Shown piece by piece: positions 51,698 through 59,692 of a stretch of 64,000 bases of DNA. Both the position numbers and the translations under genes were made by a program. The DNA comes from Chryseobacterium paridis (GTDB lineage: Bacteria > Bacteroidota > Bacteroidia > Flavobacteriales > Weeksellaceae). Location: assembly GCF_016595215.1 (NCBI RefSeq), contig NZ_JAENHK010000005.1, positions 204,100-268,099 of the forward strand, read 5' to 3'. Position 1 is the stretch's first letter. Each line of letters begins with the position of its first letter. Under the pieces are notes generated by a model, which was not told where the DNA came from, did no database searches, and saw only the letters and a program-made list of their open reading frames with translations.

Positions 51698-51773
51698 TTA
51701 TTTTATCTATAGTGCTTAAAAAACAATAATAAACTTATCCAATAAGTTTGATTTTTAATAATTTTACCTTTTA

Positions 51774-51790
51774 GAAACTTAATTAGTTTC
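51774..51790 (+). promoter_or_regulatory. Candidate HxlR operator
   Basis: GAAACT-TAATT-AGTTTC, a 17-bp palindrome 27 bp before the HxlR start codon. A related sequence (13 of 17 bases) lies in the promoter of the MBL gene at 53258-53274. Confidence 0.6.
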
Positions 51791-51817
51791 ATAATAAAAC
51801 CAATAATATTTTTCAAA

Positions 51818-52153
51818 ATGAATAATGATATATTTATTTGCCATAACTGCCCCATGACCAGAACAATGGCAAGTATTGGAACAAAATGGAAACCTATTAT
51901 TATTTATACAATAGGAAAAAGGACCATCCGTTTTGGACAAATCTATGCTCTTATGGGAATCATCTCAAAAAAAGTATTAACTGAACAACTGAAAGAACTG
52001 GTTGAAGACGGAATCATAAGTCGTGAAAAATTTGATGAACTTCCACCCCGGGTTGAATATACTTTAACCCCAAAAGGAATTGATCTGCTACGCATTTTAA
52101 ATATGCTAACTATCTGGAATGACAAACACAATCCTGAGCCTGCTCAAAAATAG
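51818..52153 (+). CDS. HxlR family transcriptional regulator
   Basis: A 111-residue winged-helix regulator. The N-terminal CHNCPMTRTMASIGTKWKPII holds the CP motif at the position where redox- or electrophile-sensing HxlR proteins have their Cys. IRFGQIYALMGIISKKVLTEQLKELVEDGIISRE is the recognition helix and wing, written here across two blocks. YTLTPKGIDLL follows. It converges with the MBL gene at 52272, and both upstream regions share a palindromic motif. Confidence 0.9.
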   Translation: MNNDIFICHNCPMTRTMASIGTKWKPIIIYTIGKRTIRFGQIYALMGIISKKVLTEQLKELVEDGIISREKFDELPPRVEYTLTPKGIDLLRILNMLTIWNDKHNPEPAQK

Positions 52154-52271
52154 ATAACAGAATAAGCAGGCATAATCCAAAACACTTTTGCTTTCATATT
52201 GAATCTTCCAAAATCGGCTTTAAAACAGAAAACATATTCTAATTCAAATTTTTAAGAATGGTAAAAGTGCC

Positions 52272-53255
52272 TTAATTAGTACGTCCCTGAATACTATAGG
52301 GAATAGGTATCCATACATAATGATTGTTTTCAAATTTCAGATGTCCTAGTCCCGGAAAAGAAATATGACTTGCCGCAATTAGATACTTTTCACTAACGGC
52401 TTTTTTATAGAATTCTTCCCTTTTGTTTTTTCCATGATTAAGGCTTACATCAAAATGATCATCCATTAATGGATCAATAAACTGCACACTCCCGATATGA
52501 ACCAGATCTCCCCAAAAGATCATTTTTTCGCCTTTTGTTTCCAAAAAATAAACTGTATGTCCAGGAGTGTGCCCCGAAGCTAAAGTCGCTTTAATACCTG
52601 GTAAAACTTCAATATCCGAAGTAAACGTTTTTATCTTTCCAGTCTTGATATATGGAGAAAGTGATTCTAATGCATTTTGAAATGATTTAGGGTCATTCCC
52701 CGCGTCATTTTCATTGGCCATTTTCCTATTCTGATCATTGATCCAGTAATTAAATTCCAGGCTATTAACATGAATATCTGCATTTTCAAATATCTTTCTC
52801 TTATTTCGTGTAAGCCCACCGGAATGATCTGCATGAATATGCGTGAGAAGAATATCTGTAATCTCGGAAGGTTTATAACCTGCTGATTTTAGACTCTGAA
52901 CAATGTTTCCGCTCAACTTACCTCCAAATAAATCACCAGCACCGGCATCCACCAGAATAAGTTTTGATTTTGTTTTTATCAAGTAGGCGTTGATTGAAAT
53001 TTCAACCGGATTTTTAATAAATGATTCTTCCAGGAGTTTTGTTGCTGTTCCTTTTTCGCTATTATACAGCAAATTTTCCGCATCGATAGTAACTGTTCCG
53101 TCCAATAAAGCGGTAATTTCAAATTCACCAAATTTAATTTTGTAGCTTGGCATTTGTGCAGATACATAAGAAATCTGCACGAGCAATAAGAGGGCAACAA
53201 GAATTTTTGTGATTTTTTCACATATTTTACCTCCGTTTTGATTTATATTTTTCAT
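52272..53255 (-). CDS. Exported MBL-fold metallohydrolase
   Basis: A 327-residue enzyme with an N-terminal hydrophobic export segment (KILVALLLLVQISYVSAQ, about 17-34). The Zn motif is intact: THIHADHSGG with His139, His141, Asp143 and His144, then SGHTPGHTV and the HIGSVQF and SHISFPG regions. The layout resembles lactonase-like members (acyl-homoserine-lactonase/quorum-quenching type) and other small-ester hydrolases. No beta-lactamase-specific motif is evident. The HxlR regulator gene is convergent, and an operator-like sequence overlaps the start region. Confidence 0.85.
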   Translation of the reverse strand: MKNINQNGGKICEKITKILVALLLLVQISYVSAQMPSYKIKFGEFEITALLDGTVTIDAENLLYNSEKGTATKLLEESFIKNPVEISINAYLIKTKSKLILVDAGAGDLFGGKLSGNIVQSLKSAGYKPSEITDILLTHIHADHSGGLTRNKRKIFENADIHVNSLEFNYWINDQNRKMANENDAGNDPKSFQNALESLSPYIKTGKIKTFTSDIEVLPGIKATLASGHTPGHTVYFLETKGEKMIFWGDLVHIGSVQFIDPLMDDHFDVSLNHGKNKREEFYKKAVSEKYLIAASHISFPGLGHLKFENNHYVWIPIPYSIQGRTN

Positions 53256-53257
53256 AA

Positions 53258-53283
53258 GTAACTCAATTAGTCCCGCAAAGTTA
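53258..53283 (-). promoter_or_regulatory. MBL gene promoter with HxlR-type operator
   Basis: A minus-strand -7 box TAACTTTG (plus 53276-53283) is followed by GTAACTCAATTAGTCCC (plus 53258-53274), which matches the candidate HxlR operator at 51774-51790 in 13 of 17 positions, including AACT-n-AATTAGT. A repressor bound here would cover the transcription start. Confidence 0.6.
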
Positions 53284-53396
53284 CCTTTTACAGTTACTAA
53301 AATAAACCATTATAATAAATAGTGAACACCTATTTGTAACCAGAAAATCAATATTGATGAATTAAATTAAAGGAAACATGTAGAATAAAGTGACAG

Positions 53397-54935
53397 TTAC
53401 TTTTCAGGCATTACTTTATACGTTGGATCATCTTCGATATTGACATCAATGACCGCTTCAGCCGTTTTTAAAATTTTTCTGCAATCCTCACTCAAATGAC
53501 GTAAGTGCAAGGTTTTATTCAAATCATGGTAACGCTTTGATAATTTATCCAAAGCATCGATAGCACTCATATCTACAATTCTGCTTTCTTTAAAATCTAT
53601 GATTACCTTGTCCGGATCGTTGGCTGGATCAAATTTATCCATAAACGTAGTTACAGAACCAAAAAATAAAGGTCCAAATATTTCATAATGCTTTACACCA
53701 TCTTTATCAACAGACTTTCTGGCTCTGATTCTTTTTGCATTATCCCAGGCAAAAACTAAAGCTGCAATAACAACACCTACTAAAACTGCTAAAGCCAGGT
53801 TGTGTAGCACAATGGTTATCAAAGCCACTACGATCCCAACAAAAATATCTGATTTCGGCATTTTGTTCACGATCCTTATGGAAACCCATTGAAAAGTACT
53901 TATTGCAACCATCATCATTACTCCCACTAACGCCGCCATTGGTATTTTTTCTATAAAAGGAGCTCCAACCAGAATAATAATTAAAATAGTTATAGATGCA
54001 ATGATCCCTGACAATCTCGCTCTTGAACCTGCATTAAGGTTTACTAAGGTTTGAGCTACCATCGCACAACCACCCATTCCTCCAAAAAAACCATTGGTAA
54101 TATTAGCAAGTCCTTGGGCTATAGATTCACGATTGGCATTACCTTTAGAGTCTGTTATCTCATCTACCATTGATAATGTAAGAAGGGATTCAATAAGTCC
54201 TACCCCTGCCATAATCATAGCATACGGGAAAATAATATTCAGTGTTTCCAGAGAAAATGGAACTTTGGGAATATGGAAAGGTGGAAAATTCCCACTGATA
54301 TGAGCAATATCTGCAACAGTCTTTGTATTAATATTAAAACCAGCTACAACTCCAAATACAACTAAAATAGCCACCAGGGAAGCTGGGATTACTTTCGTCA
54401 CCTTAGGGAAAAAATAAACAATAGCAATTGTAAAGACTGTAAGCCCTCCCATTATGTATAAAGAAGTACCCTGAAGCCATTGAACAACACCCTGAGCATC
54501 TACAAATTTAAACTGCTCAACCTGAGCCATAAAAATAATGACCGCCAATCCATTTAAAAAACCATACATAACAGGCTGTGGAATGAGGCGAACAAATTTT
54601 CCCCACTTAAAAACTCCCACTAATATTTGAAAAATTCCCGCCAAAGCTACAGTAGCAAATAAATATTCTACACCATGAGATTTTGCCAGAGCAATCAATA
54701 CAACAACAGTAGCTCCTGCCCCACCAGAAACCATTCCTGGTCGACCTCCAAAAACAGCGGTTATCAAACCCATTAAAAATGCTGCGTACAAACCAGTCAA
54801 AGGAGACAAGCCAGCCAAAATTGCAAATGAAAGCGACTCCGGAATCATAGTCATAGCAACTGTAAGTCCGGCAAGGATTTCATTTTTATAATTTATTTTT
54901 TCAGAAAATTTGAAAATCTTGATAGATGTATTCAT
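53397..54935 (-). CDS. SulP family anion transporter with STAS domain
   Basis: A 512-residue SulP permease. The N-terminal AGLTVAMTMIPESLSFAILAG and LYAAFLMGLITAVFGGRPGMVSGGAGA blocks define the family, shown here in parts. About 10-12 helices are followed by a C-terminal STAS domain (about 405-512: IDFKESRIVDMSAIDALDKL). Substrates in the family are sulfate, bicarbonate or organic anions; MIPESLSFA-type members are often bicarbonate or sulfate transporters. Start MNTSIKIFKF (54935) is chosen over a 13-codon upstream extension because the promoter's -7 box lies within that extension. Confidence 0.9.
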   Translation of the reverse strand: MNTSIKIFKFSEKINYKNEILAGLTVAMTMIPESLSFAILAGLSPLTGLYAAFLMGLITAVFGGRPGMVSGGAGATVVVLIALAKSHGVEYLFATVALAGIFQILVGVFKWGKFVRLIPQPVMYGFLNGLAVIIFMAQVEQFKFVDAQGVVQWLQGTSLYIMGGLTVFTIAIVYFFPKVTKVIPASLVAILVVFGVVAGFNINTKTVADIAHISGNFPPFHIPKVPFSLETLNIIFPYAMIMAGVGLIESLLTLSMVDEITDSKGNANRESIAQGLANITNGFFGGMGGCAMVAQTLVNLNAGSRARLSGIIASITILIIILVGAPFIEKIPMAALVGVMMMVAISTFQWVSIRIVNKMPKSDIFVGIVVALITIVLHNLALAVLVGVVIAALVFAWDNAKRIRARKSVDKDGVKHYEIFGPLFFGSVTTFMDKFDPANDPDKVIIDFKESRIVDMSAIDALDKLSKRYHDLNKTLHLRHLSEDCRKILKTAEAVIDVNIEDDPTYKVMPEK

Positions 54936-54943
54936 AATTTCGA

Positions 54944-54974
54944 CAAAGGTAAAAACTTGAAACATTATATACAA
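54944..54974 (-). promoter_or_regulatory. Promoter of the SulP gene
   Basis: On the minus strand TTG (plus 54972-54974), a 20-bp spacer and TACCTTTG (plus 54944-54951) match the Bacteroidota consensus. The -7 box lies 8 bp before the ATG, so the transcript is nearly leaderless. Confidence 0.7.
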
Positions 54975-55118
54975 TAATCAAATTTTCAAAATAGCATAAA
55001 CGAATAAGCATTATTGACAAAAATTTATATATAAATTTATATTGTTAAAAATATAAAAATTTTACACCTCTAATTTTTCGTTAAAATCAATTTTTAACAT
55101 TATTTATTACTATTATCT

Positions 55119-55149
55119 TTTGCATCAATTTCATTTTTTTCTATATTTG
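55119..55149 (+). promoter_or_regulatory. Consensus promoter far upstream of the HTH pair
   Basis: TTTG (55119-55122), a 19-bp spacer and TATATTTG (55142-55149) match the consensus exactly. The next gene starts only at 55586. A second -7-like box TATTTTTG lies at 55284-55291. Confidence 0.7.
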
Positions 55150-55585
55150 AAAGCCAAGAAGTTAATTATTTCTTATGCTTTTTTTAATTGAAATAAGATT
55201 TTACTAATTTAACCTTAGCATAAAAAATTAATCTACCATAAAACAATATAAAAAGAAATTGCATGAAAGGGCTTTACGTACTATATTTTTGCTACAGCAG
55301 TCATTAGACCGATATATAGCATTTGTATTAGACGAGATAAAATAATTATCGCTAAAAGCATGATGGAAGTTTGAAGGATACTCAATTCTTTACTATTCAA
55401 AATCTAGCATACAGTGGTGTATACCATTAAAGGTCTTGTATTTACCTCCTTGCGCTTGACATACATCGATTACATTATTTCATTCCGAATCTATTATTAA
55501 TGCATATTTCTAATAATAGATATTGTGGCATTTTTATTTTACATAACGCACATCACATACTAATAACAAAATATTTACTTTATAG
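55150..55585 (+). other. Long leader or non-coding region before the HTH pair
   Basis: About 435 bp without a convincing gene. It holds a second promoter-like box (55284-55291) and a hairpin (CTATTATTA, 55491-55499, with TAATAATAG, 55511-55519). It may be a long 5' UTR or a small RNA started at ~55155. No insertion-sequence ends were recognised. Confidence 0.4.
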
Positions 55586-56014
55586 ATGTTATACAAAGAA
55601 ATACACATAGGACAATTCATTAAAGAGCGAGTTGAGGATAAAGGAATTACATTAGAAAGAATCTGTAATTTCTTAAATAAAGATGAAGAATTCGTTGAAA
55701 ACATGTACAATAACAGATCGATAGATACTGAAGTATTGTTAAGATGTAGTAAATTACTGGAGTATGATTTCTTCAGACTGTACAGCTCCCATCTAATTTT
55801 ATATGCTCCTCCGGCAGCCGTTAATAAGAACACTGAGAAATCAGACAAAATCCCTTATTTCAGAAAAAACATTTACACTCAGGAGATCAAAGAATTTATT
55901 ATCAAAAGAATTCAGTCCGGTGAAATGAGCCTGAATGATGTAATAAAAGAATATTCCATTCCGAAAAGTACTCTTCACCGTTGGCTACAAAAAATAAACA
56001 CACCAAATAAATAA
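55586..56014 (+). CDS. HTH protein with XRE-like and transposase-like HTH, first of a pair
   Basis: A 142-residue protein with two DNA-binding-like parts. The N-terminal ~70 residues (IGQFIKERVEDKGITLERICNFL) resemble a XRE-type HTH. The C-terminal ~45 residues (EIKEFIIKRIQSGEMSLNDV, then IPKSTLHRWLQK) resemble the HTH of IS3-type OrfA proteins. There is no catalytic DDE domain here or nearby. The pair with the next gene (6 bp gap) seems common in Chryseobacterium from memory. Regulation or a domesticated transposon function are the options; neither is shown. Confidence 0.7.
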   Translation: MLYKEIHIGQFIKERVEDKGITLERICNFLNKDEEFVENMYNNRSIDTEVLLRCSKLLEYDFFRLYSSHLILYAPPAAVNKNTEKSDKIPYFRKNIYTQEIKEFIIKRIQSGEMSLNDVIKEYSIPKSTLHRWLQKINTPNK

Positions 56015-56020
56015 GATATA

Positions 56021-56347
56021 ATGCGACCAAATTACAGCAAAATTTATCATGATATGCTCCGATTGGAACATCCTGATAAATTAGAAGAACCAAAAATTAA
56101 AGAATTACTTAAGAGGCTTAATACGTCTGATGATGTTTTAAAACTTAATGACAGACTTTTTGAGCAATCCAAAGAAAGTTCAAAAAACAATCAAAAATTA
56201 AAGACCTACGACAAGAAAACAATGCTCAAATTATTACAATACCAGAGAAAGCATGGTTTTTCTACCAGTTATATGTCTAAGAAGTATAAGATAAGCAGAA
56301 CGACCATTGCAAAATGGAAAAAGAATTTTGAAGAAGAACTTAATTAA
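56021..56347 (+). CDS. HTH protein with transposase-like HTH, second of a pair
   Basis: A 108-residue basic protein. The N-terminal part (YSKIYHDMLRLEHPDK) is not recognised outside this family. The C-terminal HTH (MLKLLQYQRKHGFSTSYMSK, then ISRTTIAKWKKNF) has the layout of a transposase OrfA or Psq-type HTH. Genes of this kind are often annotated as transposases in flavobacteria, but no DDE catalytic residues exist. It lies 6 bp behind its partner and is followed by a terminator, so the two form one transcription unit. Confidence 0.7.
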   Translation: MRPNYSKIYHDMLRLEHPDKLEEPKIKELLKRLNTSDDVLKLNDRLFEQSKESSKNNQKLKTYDKKTMLKLLQYQRKHGFSTSYMSKKYKISRTTIAKWKKNFEEELN

Positions 56348-56351
56348 TATA

Positions 56352-56380
56352 AAAGAACTTGTTTCACAAGTTCTTTATAG
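56352..56380 (+). terminator. Intrinsic terminator after the HTH pair
   Basis: A 10-bp stem AAAGAACTTG/CAAGTTCTTT around TTTCA (56352-56376), 4 bp past the stop codon. Confidence 0.8.
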
Positions 56381-56470
56381 TTGAAAGTTGAAAGTGGAAA
56401 GTTTATTTCTTAATAAATATAAGTCTATAACTTTGAATTTTCAATTTTCAACTTTCCATTTTCAATTTGC
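56380..56470. repeat. Short-unit inverted element (GTTGAAA units)
   Basis: The left arm (56380-56401) repeats GTTGAAA, GTTGAAA and GTGGAAA. The right arm (about 56431-56470) carries the complement as TTCAATT, TTCAACT, TTCCATT and TTCAATT. Arms with 7-nt units facing each other repeat the architecture of the GAAATCG elements with another unit sequence. Confidence 0.65.
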
Positions 56471-56579
56471 ATATTTCTGAACTACTTTTTAATTTTCCAA
56501 TTATTTTTCAAGTTATAATATCTATCACTCATTTTCTATAAAGGAATTGAGCAAATATCATTTTTGAAAAATTGATTTC

Positions 56580-56587
56580 TATTTTTG
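56580..56587 (+). promoter_or_regulatory. -7 box of the VOC gene
   Basis: TATTTTTG lies 30 bp before the ATG at 56618. It rules against a TTG start at 56585, which would lie within it. Confidence 0.5.
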
Positions 56588-56617
56588 TTATTACATATAA
56601 TACTAAATATTACGATC

Positions 56618-57064
56618 ATGATCAAAGGACTTTATGAGACACATGTACAGGTAAGTAATTTGGAGAATGCCATTCAATTTTACACAGAAGTTTTAGGACT
56701 AAAACTAGCACACATGGATGAAACACGGCCGATTGCATTTCTATGGATTGGTGAAGGAAAAGAATTTATGCTAGGCCTTTGGGAGCAAAAAGAAAATCTA
56801 CAACCAAGACATTTTGCTTTTTCAAGTGATAAAGAGGATATTCTGAATTACTCTGCTGAATATCTAAAGAATAAAAATCTGAAACCCTATAATTTCCTGA
56901 AAGATGAATCAGACAAGCCAATGGTTTTTGCCTGGATGCCGGCACTTGCTATTTATTTTAATGATCCCGATGGAAATAGTCTTGAGTTTATTTCTATTCT
57001 CGAGGGTGAAGGCAGGCCGGAACTGGGAGTTATTTCTTATGAAGAATGGTTGAGCAAAAAATAA
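56618..57064 (+). CDS. VOC superfamily (glyoxalase/dioxygenase-like) protein
   Basis: A 148-residue protein with two beta-alpha-beta-beta-beta modules. MIKGLYETHVQVSNLENAIQFYTEVLGLKLA, in the pattern of VOC N-terminal modules, contains the metal-ligand His in ETHVQV. ALAIYFNDPDGNSLEFISIL closes the second module with the C-terminal Glu in EFIS. The family includes glyoxalases, fosfomycin-type resistance enzymes and dioxygenases; the exact reaction is not predictable. Start 56618 places the first strand at the family's usual position. Confidence 0.85.
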   Translation: MIKGLYETHVQVSNLENAIQFYTEVLGLKLAHMDETRPIAFLWIGEGKEFMLGLWEQKENLQPRHFAFSSDKEDILNYSAEYLKNKNLKPYNFLKDESDKPMVFAWMPALAIYFNDPDGNSLEFISILEGEGRPELGVISYEEWLSKK

Positions 57065-57074
57065 ATATCACAAT

Positions 57075-57110
57075 AAAAAAGACAAGCCTGAATTCAGACT
57101 TGCCTTTTTT
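57075..57110. terminator. Terminator between VOC and hydrolase genes
   Basis: An 18-bp stem around GAATTC (57075-57092 with 57093-57110). Its two non-matching pairs are G-U in the minus-strand transcript and A-C in the plus-strand one, so it should work best for the minus-strand hydrolase gene. Confidence 0.75.
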
Positions 57111-57121
57111 TATTGTAAATA

Positions 57122-57964
57122 CTAATCCTGGAGAAAATGAATAATCTCTTTTGCTTTATTGATTAGAACATGCCCTTTATCTTCATCAATAATTGTTGTA
57201 TAGATTGGTAAAGTCCTATTAAAACGTTCTGATATTCTCTCTATTGAACGTACCACGTCATTTCTTCCTCCAATTACCAAAACCGGCATTTTCAATTTCT
57301 GCAACTCATGGTCTTCAAAAATATATTCTTTATCCATTCGTGAATGCACATTATTTTGCATGAGATTCATAAACTCAAGAATCTTTGGATCAACCTTCTG
57401 GTTCCCTAAAATGATCTTATTGATTTTCTTTCTTCCTGCTTTTCCAAATAGTGAATAGAATATAGCTTTGAGTACAAAACTCCCATTCGTCTTTACGACT
57501 CCGGCAGGAGAAAGAAGGACAAGTTTATTTATCTTTTCAGGAAAACTAGATGCAAAACGAATTCCCAGCCATCCTCCCTGAGACAATCCTACTAAATTAA
57601 TTTTTTGAATACACAAAGTACCTAACACCTCATTTAACCATTGGGCATAATCAGTTGTTTCATAAGGAAGTCTGACCTCTGCACTCTTTCCGGGTTCACC
57701 AATAATATCGATAGCCAGAACTCTATATTTTTGAGCATATATAGAAATTTCAGAGATCCACGATGTTGAATTAGATGATGCACCATGCAAAAGCACGACA
57801 ACTTCATCATTTTCATTTCCAGCTTCTAAAATAAAAGTATCACCAAAGCTCGTTTTACATATTTTTGATTTGATGTCTGCATTGGAACTCTGCAATGCAT
57901 TATCATACATGGTAAGGATTTTTTGCCTTCCTTCGTCATTCTTAAAAACAGTATTTTTTCTCAT
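57122..57964 (-). CDS. Alpha/beta hydrolase
   Basis: A 280-residue alpha/beta-hydrolase-fold protein. Oxyanion region VVLLHGASSNSTSW (about 56-69), nucleophile elbow GLSQGG with Ser128, acid candidate in VIGGRNDVV, and His in DKGHVLINKA near the C-terminus. There is no signal peptide. Substrates could be esters, lactones or C-C bonds (MhpC-like layout). It stands alone, with a terminator shared with the convergent VOC gene. Confidence 0.88.
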   Translation of the reverse strand: MRKNTVFKNDEGRQKILTMYDNALQSSNADIKSKICKTSFGDTFILEAGNENDEVVVLLHGASSNSTSWISEISIYAQKYRVLAIDIIGEPGKSAEVRLPYETTDYAQWLNEVLGTLCIQKINLVGLSQGGWLGIRFASSFPEKINKLVLLSPAGVVKTNGSFVLKAIFYSLFGKAGRKKINKIILGNQKVDPKILEFMNLMQNNVHSRMDKEYIFEDHELQKLKMPVLVIGGRNDVVRSIERISERFNRTLPIYTTIIDEDKGHVLINKAKEIIHFLQD

Positions 57965-58012
57965 TACTGATTCATTTTAAAACTTCATTATTATCACCTG
58001 ATTTTTTCCATC

Positions 58013-58052
58013 TAAAAAAGCGAGCAGATTTTATTTTCATAGAAATCTGCTC
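58013..58052 (-). terminator. Intrinsic terminator after the slipin gene
   Basis: A 10-bp stem GAGCAGATTT/AAATCTGCTC (58022-58031 with 58043-58052) is followed by a T run on the minus strand, 22 bp past the slipin stop codon. Confidence 0.8.
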
Positions 58053-58073
58053 TTATGAGAATGGTTATTGGTT

Positions 58074-59174
58074 TTATTTTGCAAAAATCTCTTTTAGCTG
58101 AGAAACGATATTGCTATTTCCGGACACTGTAATGTCTCCAATCTTATCGGCAATCTTCTCCATATATTCCATCTCCTTTAATTTCCATAAGACCTCATTC
58201 TCTTCCATCAGTTTTGCAGTGTTTAGTAAACTTCTTGTAGAAGCTGTTTCTTCACGGCGCATAATGCTGTTAGCCTGAGCTTTTTTCTCAGCGATCAAAA
58301 CCTGGTTCATAATTTCTTTCATTTCTCCGGTTAGGATCACATCCCGGATTCCAGCATCTGTTGCCTTTAAACCAAGATCCTCTGCCTTGTTACCCAGATT
58401 GTCAAGAATCTCTTTTCCTACACTATCTTTTTTCAATAACAGTTCATCTAATGTCAAAGCACCCACAAATTCACGTAAAGCCAATTGCATCAGGATGTAT
58501 AATTGTTTATCGTACTCTTTATTATCCATCAATGCTTTCACAATGTTTTCAACCTGATAACGCACATAAAAATTGATTCGAAGCATTGCCTTATCTTTTG
58601 TTAGCAACTCCTGACCAGCAATTTCCATTTGCTGCATACGGGTATCAACACTTTTTACTTCAATGGAAATTTCATTCATCCAGAAGTAGTATGTTCCTGC
58701 TTCCAGAACTTTCGTCAGCTTTCCGTCAATGATCAGCAAACCTTTATGTTGATTGGTTACCACAAACTTTCTGACAAGGTTTTTCAACTTTGCATTTTCC
58801 AGAATGGTTTTGGAAATTCTTTCAGTGATATCAACTTTTGTTAAGTCAATTCTTTGAAATGATCTGTTCATTACACCTTTCCAAACAGCATATTGACCTA
58901 CATGCAGAACTTCTTTGAAAATTCCGTTTTCATAAACCAAAACAAGTTCTCCATCTTTTACTTCAATAATCTCCAACATAGTGTTCAGCTCTTCATTTTT
59001 CAACAAAAGCAATAGATCATCATTAGCCTGTAATAATGTTTTCATTTCATAGGTTTCTACGGATTTATTACCAAAGATCCAGTGATTACCTTCTTTTAAG
59101 ATCTCAATCAGATTTCGGTTTTTAAATACCAAACCGACTTGATATGCTTTAATTTGTACATTTCTAAACATCAT
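58074..59174 (-). CDS. Slipin-like SPFH/Band 7 protein without membrane segment
   Basis: A 366-residue SPFH (Band 7) protein. NQHKGLLIIDGKLTKVLEAGTYYFW and the segment AMLRINFYVRYQVENIVKAL are typical of the slipin SPFH domain (about 150-290), followed by a helical oligomerisation region (about 290-366). Slipins usually start with a membrane hairpin; here the first ~150 residues are soluble and contain a second, similar repeat (KAYQVGLVFKNRNLIEILKEGNHWIFG), so the N-terminus may be a degenerate duplicate. The role is probably membrane-associated scaffolding or protease control. Single gene. Confidence 0.8.
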   Translation of the reverse strand: MMFRNVQIKAYQVGLVFKNRNLIEILKEGNHWIFGNKSVETYEMKTLLQANDDLLLLLKNEELNTMLEIIEVKDGELVLVYENGIFKEVLHVGQYAVWKGVMNRSFQRIDLTKVDITERISKTILENAKLKNLVRKFVVTNQHKGLLIIDGKLTKVLEAGTYYFWMNEISIEVKSVDTRMQQMEIAGQELLTKDKAMLRINFYVRYQVENIVKALMDNKEYDKQLYILMQLALREFVGALTLDELLLKKDSVGKEILDNLGNKAEDLGLKATDAGIRDVILTGEMKEIMNQVLIAEKKAQANSIMRREETASTRSLLNTAKLMEENEVLWKLKEMEYMEKIADKIGDITVSGNSNIVSQLKEIFAK

Positions 59175-59314
59175 ATTATATTTTAAAGGTTATTTATTTT
59201 AATAAAAGGAAAATCTGAGATCTCTTCTTCCAAAAATGGCGGAAGTAAAGCATTTCAAAAAAAGTATTCATTTCAGAATAAGCAGTTTTAAAATGAGTTT
59301 CTAATCTTTCAGTT

Positions 59315-59419
59315 CTTGGGCGTGTCCCTTGCCATCGCTAAAACAACAGCTTGGGTCGCTACGTTCACTTCTATCTTTTTTGCAAAACAAAAAAGGATAT
59401 CCGTTACCATCGCTCACGC
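59315..59419. repeat. Candidate dispersed element (CTTGGGCGTGTCCC type)
   Basis: Sequence of higher GC content than its surroundings, beginning CTTGGGCGTGTCCC and ending ATCGCTCACGC, with CATCGCT occurring twice. It looks like a dispersed non-coding element that I recall from other flavobacterial genomes; this recall is not evidence of identity. A 75-codon frame across it is not a convincing gene. Confidence 0.4.
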
Positions 59420-59591
59420 AAAAACTTCCTTTTCAGAAAATGCATTCAATCTTCATTATTCATCAATTGAATTCTATTCTTAGAAAAACATCTTTTCTTA
59501 CAGGCTTTTTCAAAACGTTGCCTAAACAACTGAAAAAAAATCAGACTTTTCCATAGCGAATGTTTTGTAAGAGAACATTCAAAACTCGATC

Positions 59592-59615
59592 AAAAATAGA
59601 TTTTGAGTCTATTTT
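59592..59615 (-). terminator. Intrinsic terminator of the permuted tRNA array
   Basis: AAAATAGA pairs with TCTATTTT (59593-59600 with 59608-59615) around a 7-nt loop, followed by T on the minus strand. It begins 2 bp after the last tRNA half. Confidence 0.7.
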
Positions 59616-59616
59616 A

Positions 59617-59692
59617 CCTACATTAAAAGTGTAGTGCTCTAACCAACTGAGCTATCTCATTAGAAATGAGAGTGGGGATCGAACCCACGCCA
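59617..59692 (-). tRNA. Permuted tRNA-Lys(TTT)-like gene, 3' half before 5' half
   Basis: In minus-strand order: a T-arm GTGGG-TTCGATC-CCCAC (59688-59672) and acceptor strand TCTCATT (59671-59665), a 3-nt joint (TCT), then acceptor strand AATGAGA (59661-59655), TA, D-arm GCTC-AGTTGGTTA-GAGC, and anticodon arm CTACA-CTTTTAA-TGTAG with TTT at 59627-59625. Joined end to end, the halves give a 7/7 acceptor stem, 4/4 D-stem, 5/5 anticodon stem and 5/5 T-stem. CCA is not encoded. No conventional 3' half follows the anticodon arm; a terminator does. It could be a real permuted gene or a relic. Confidence 0.65.

Noticed and set aside
52272..53255. Class B beta-lactamase
   Set aside because: The HxHxDH motif is general to the MBL fold, and the sequence around it looks more like lactonase-type enzymes.
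55586..56347. Complete insertion sequence
   Set aside because: Only HTH proteins are present; no DDE transposase, terminal inverted repeats or target duplications were found.
59329..59556. 75-codon plus-strand gene
   Set aside because: It crosses a non-coding repeat-like element, has skewed composition and no family likeness.
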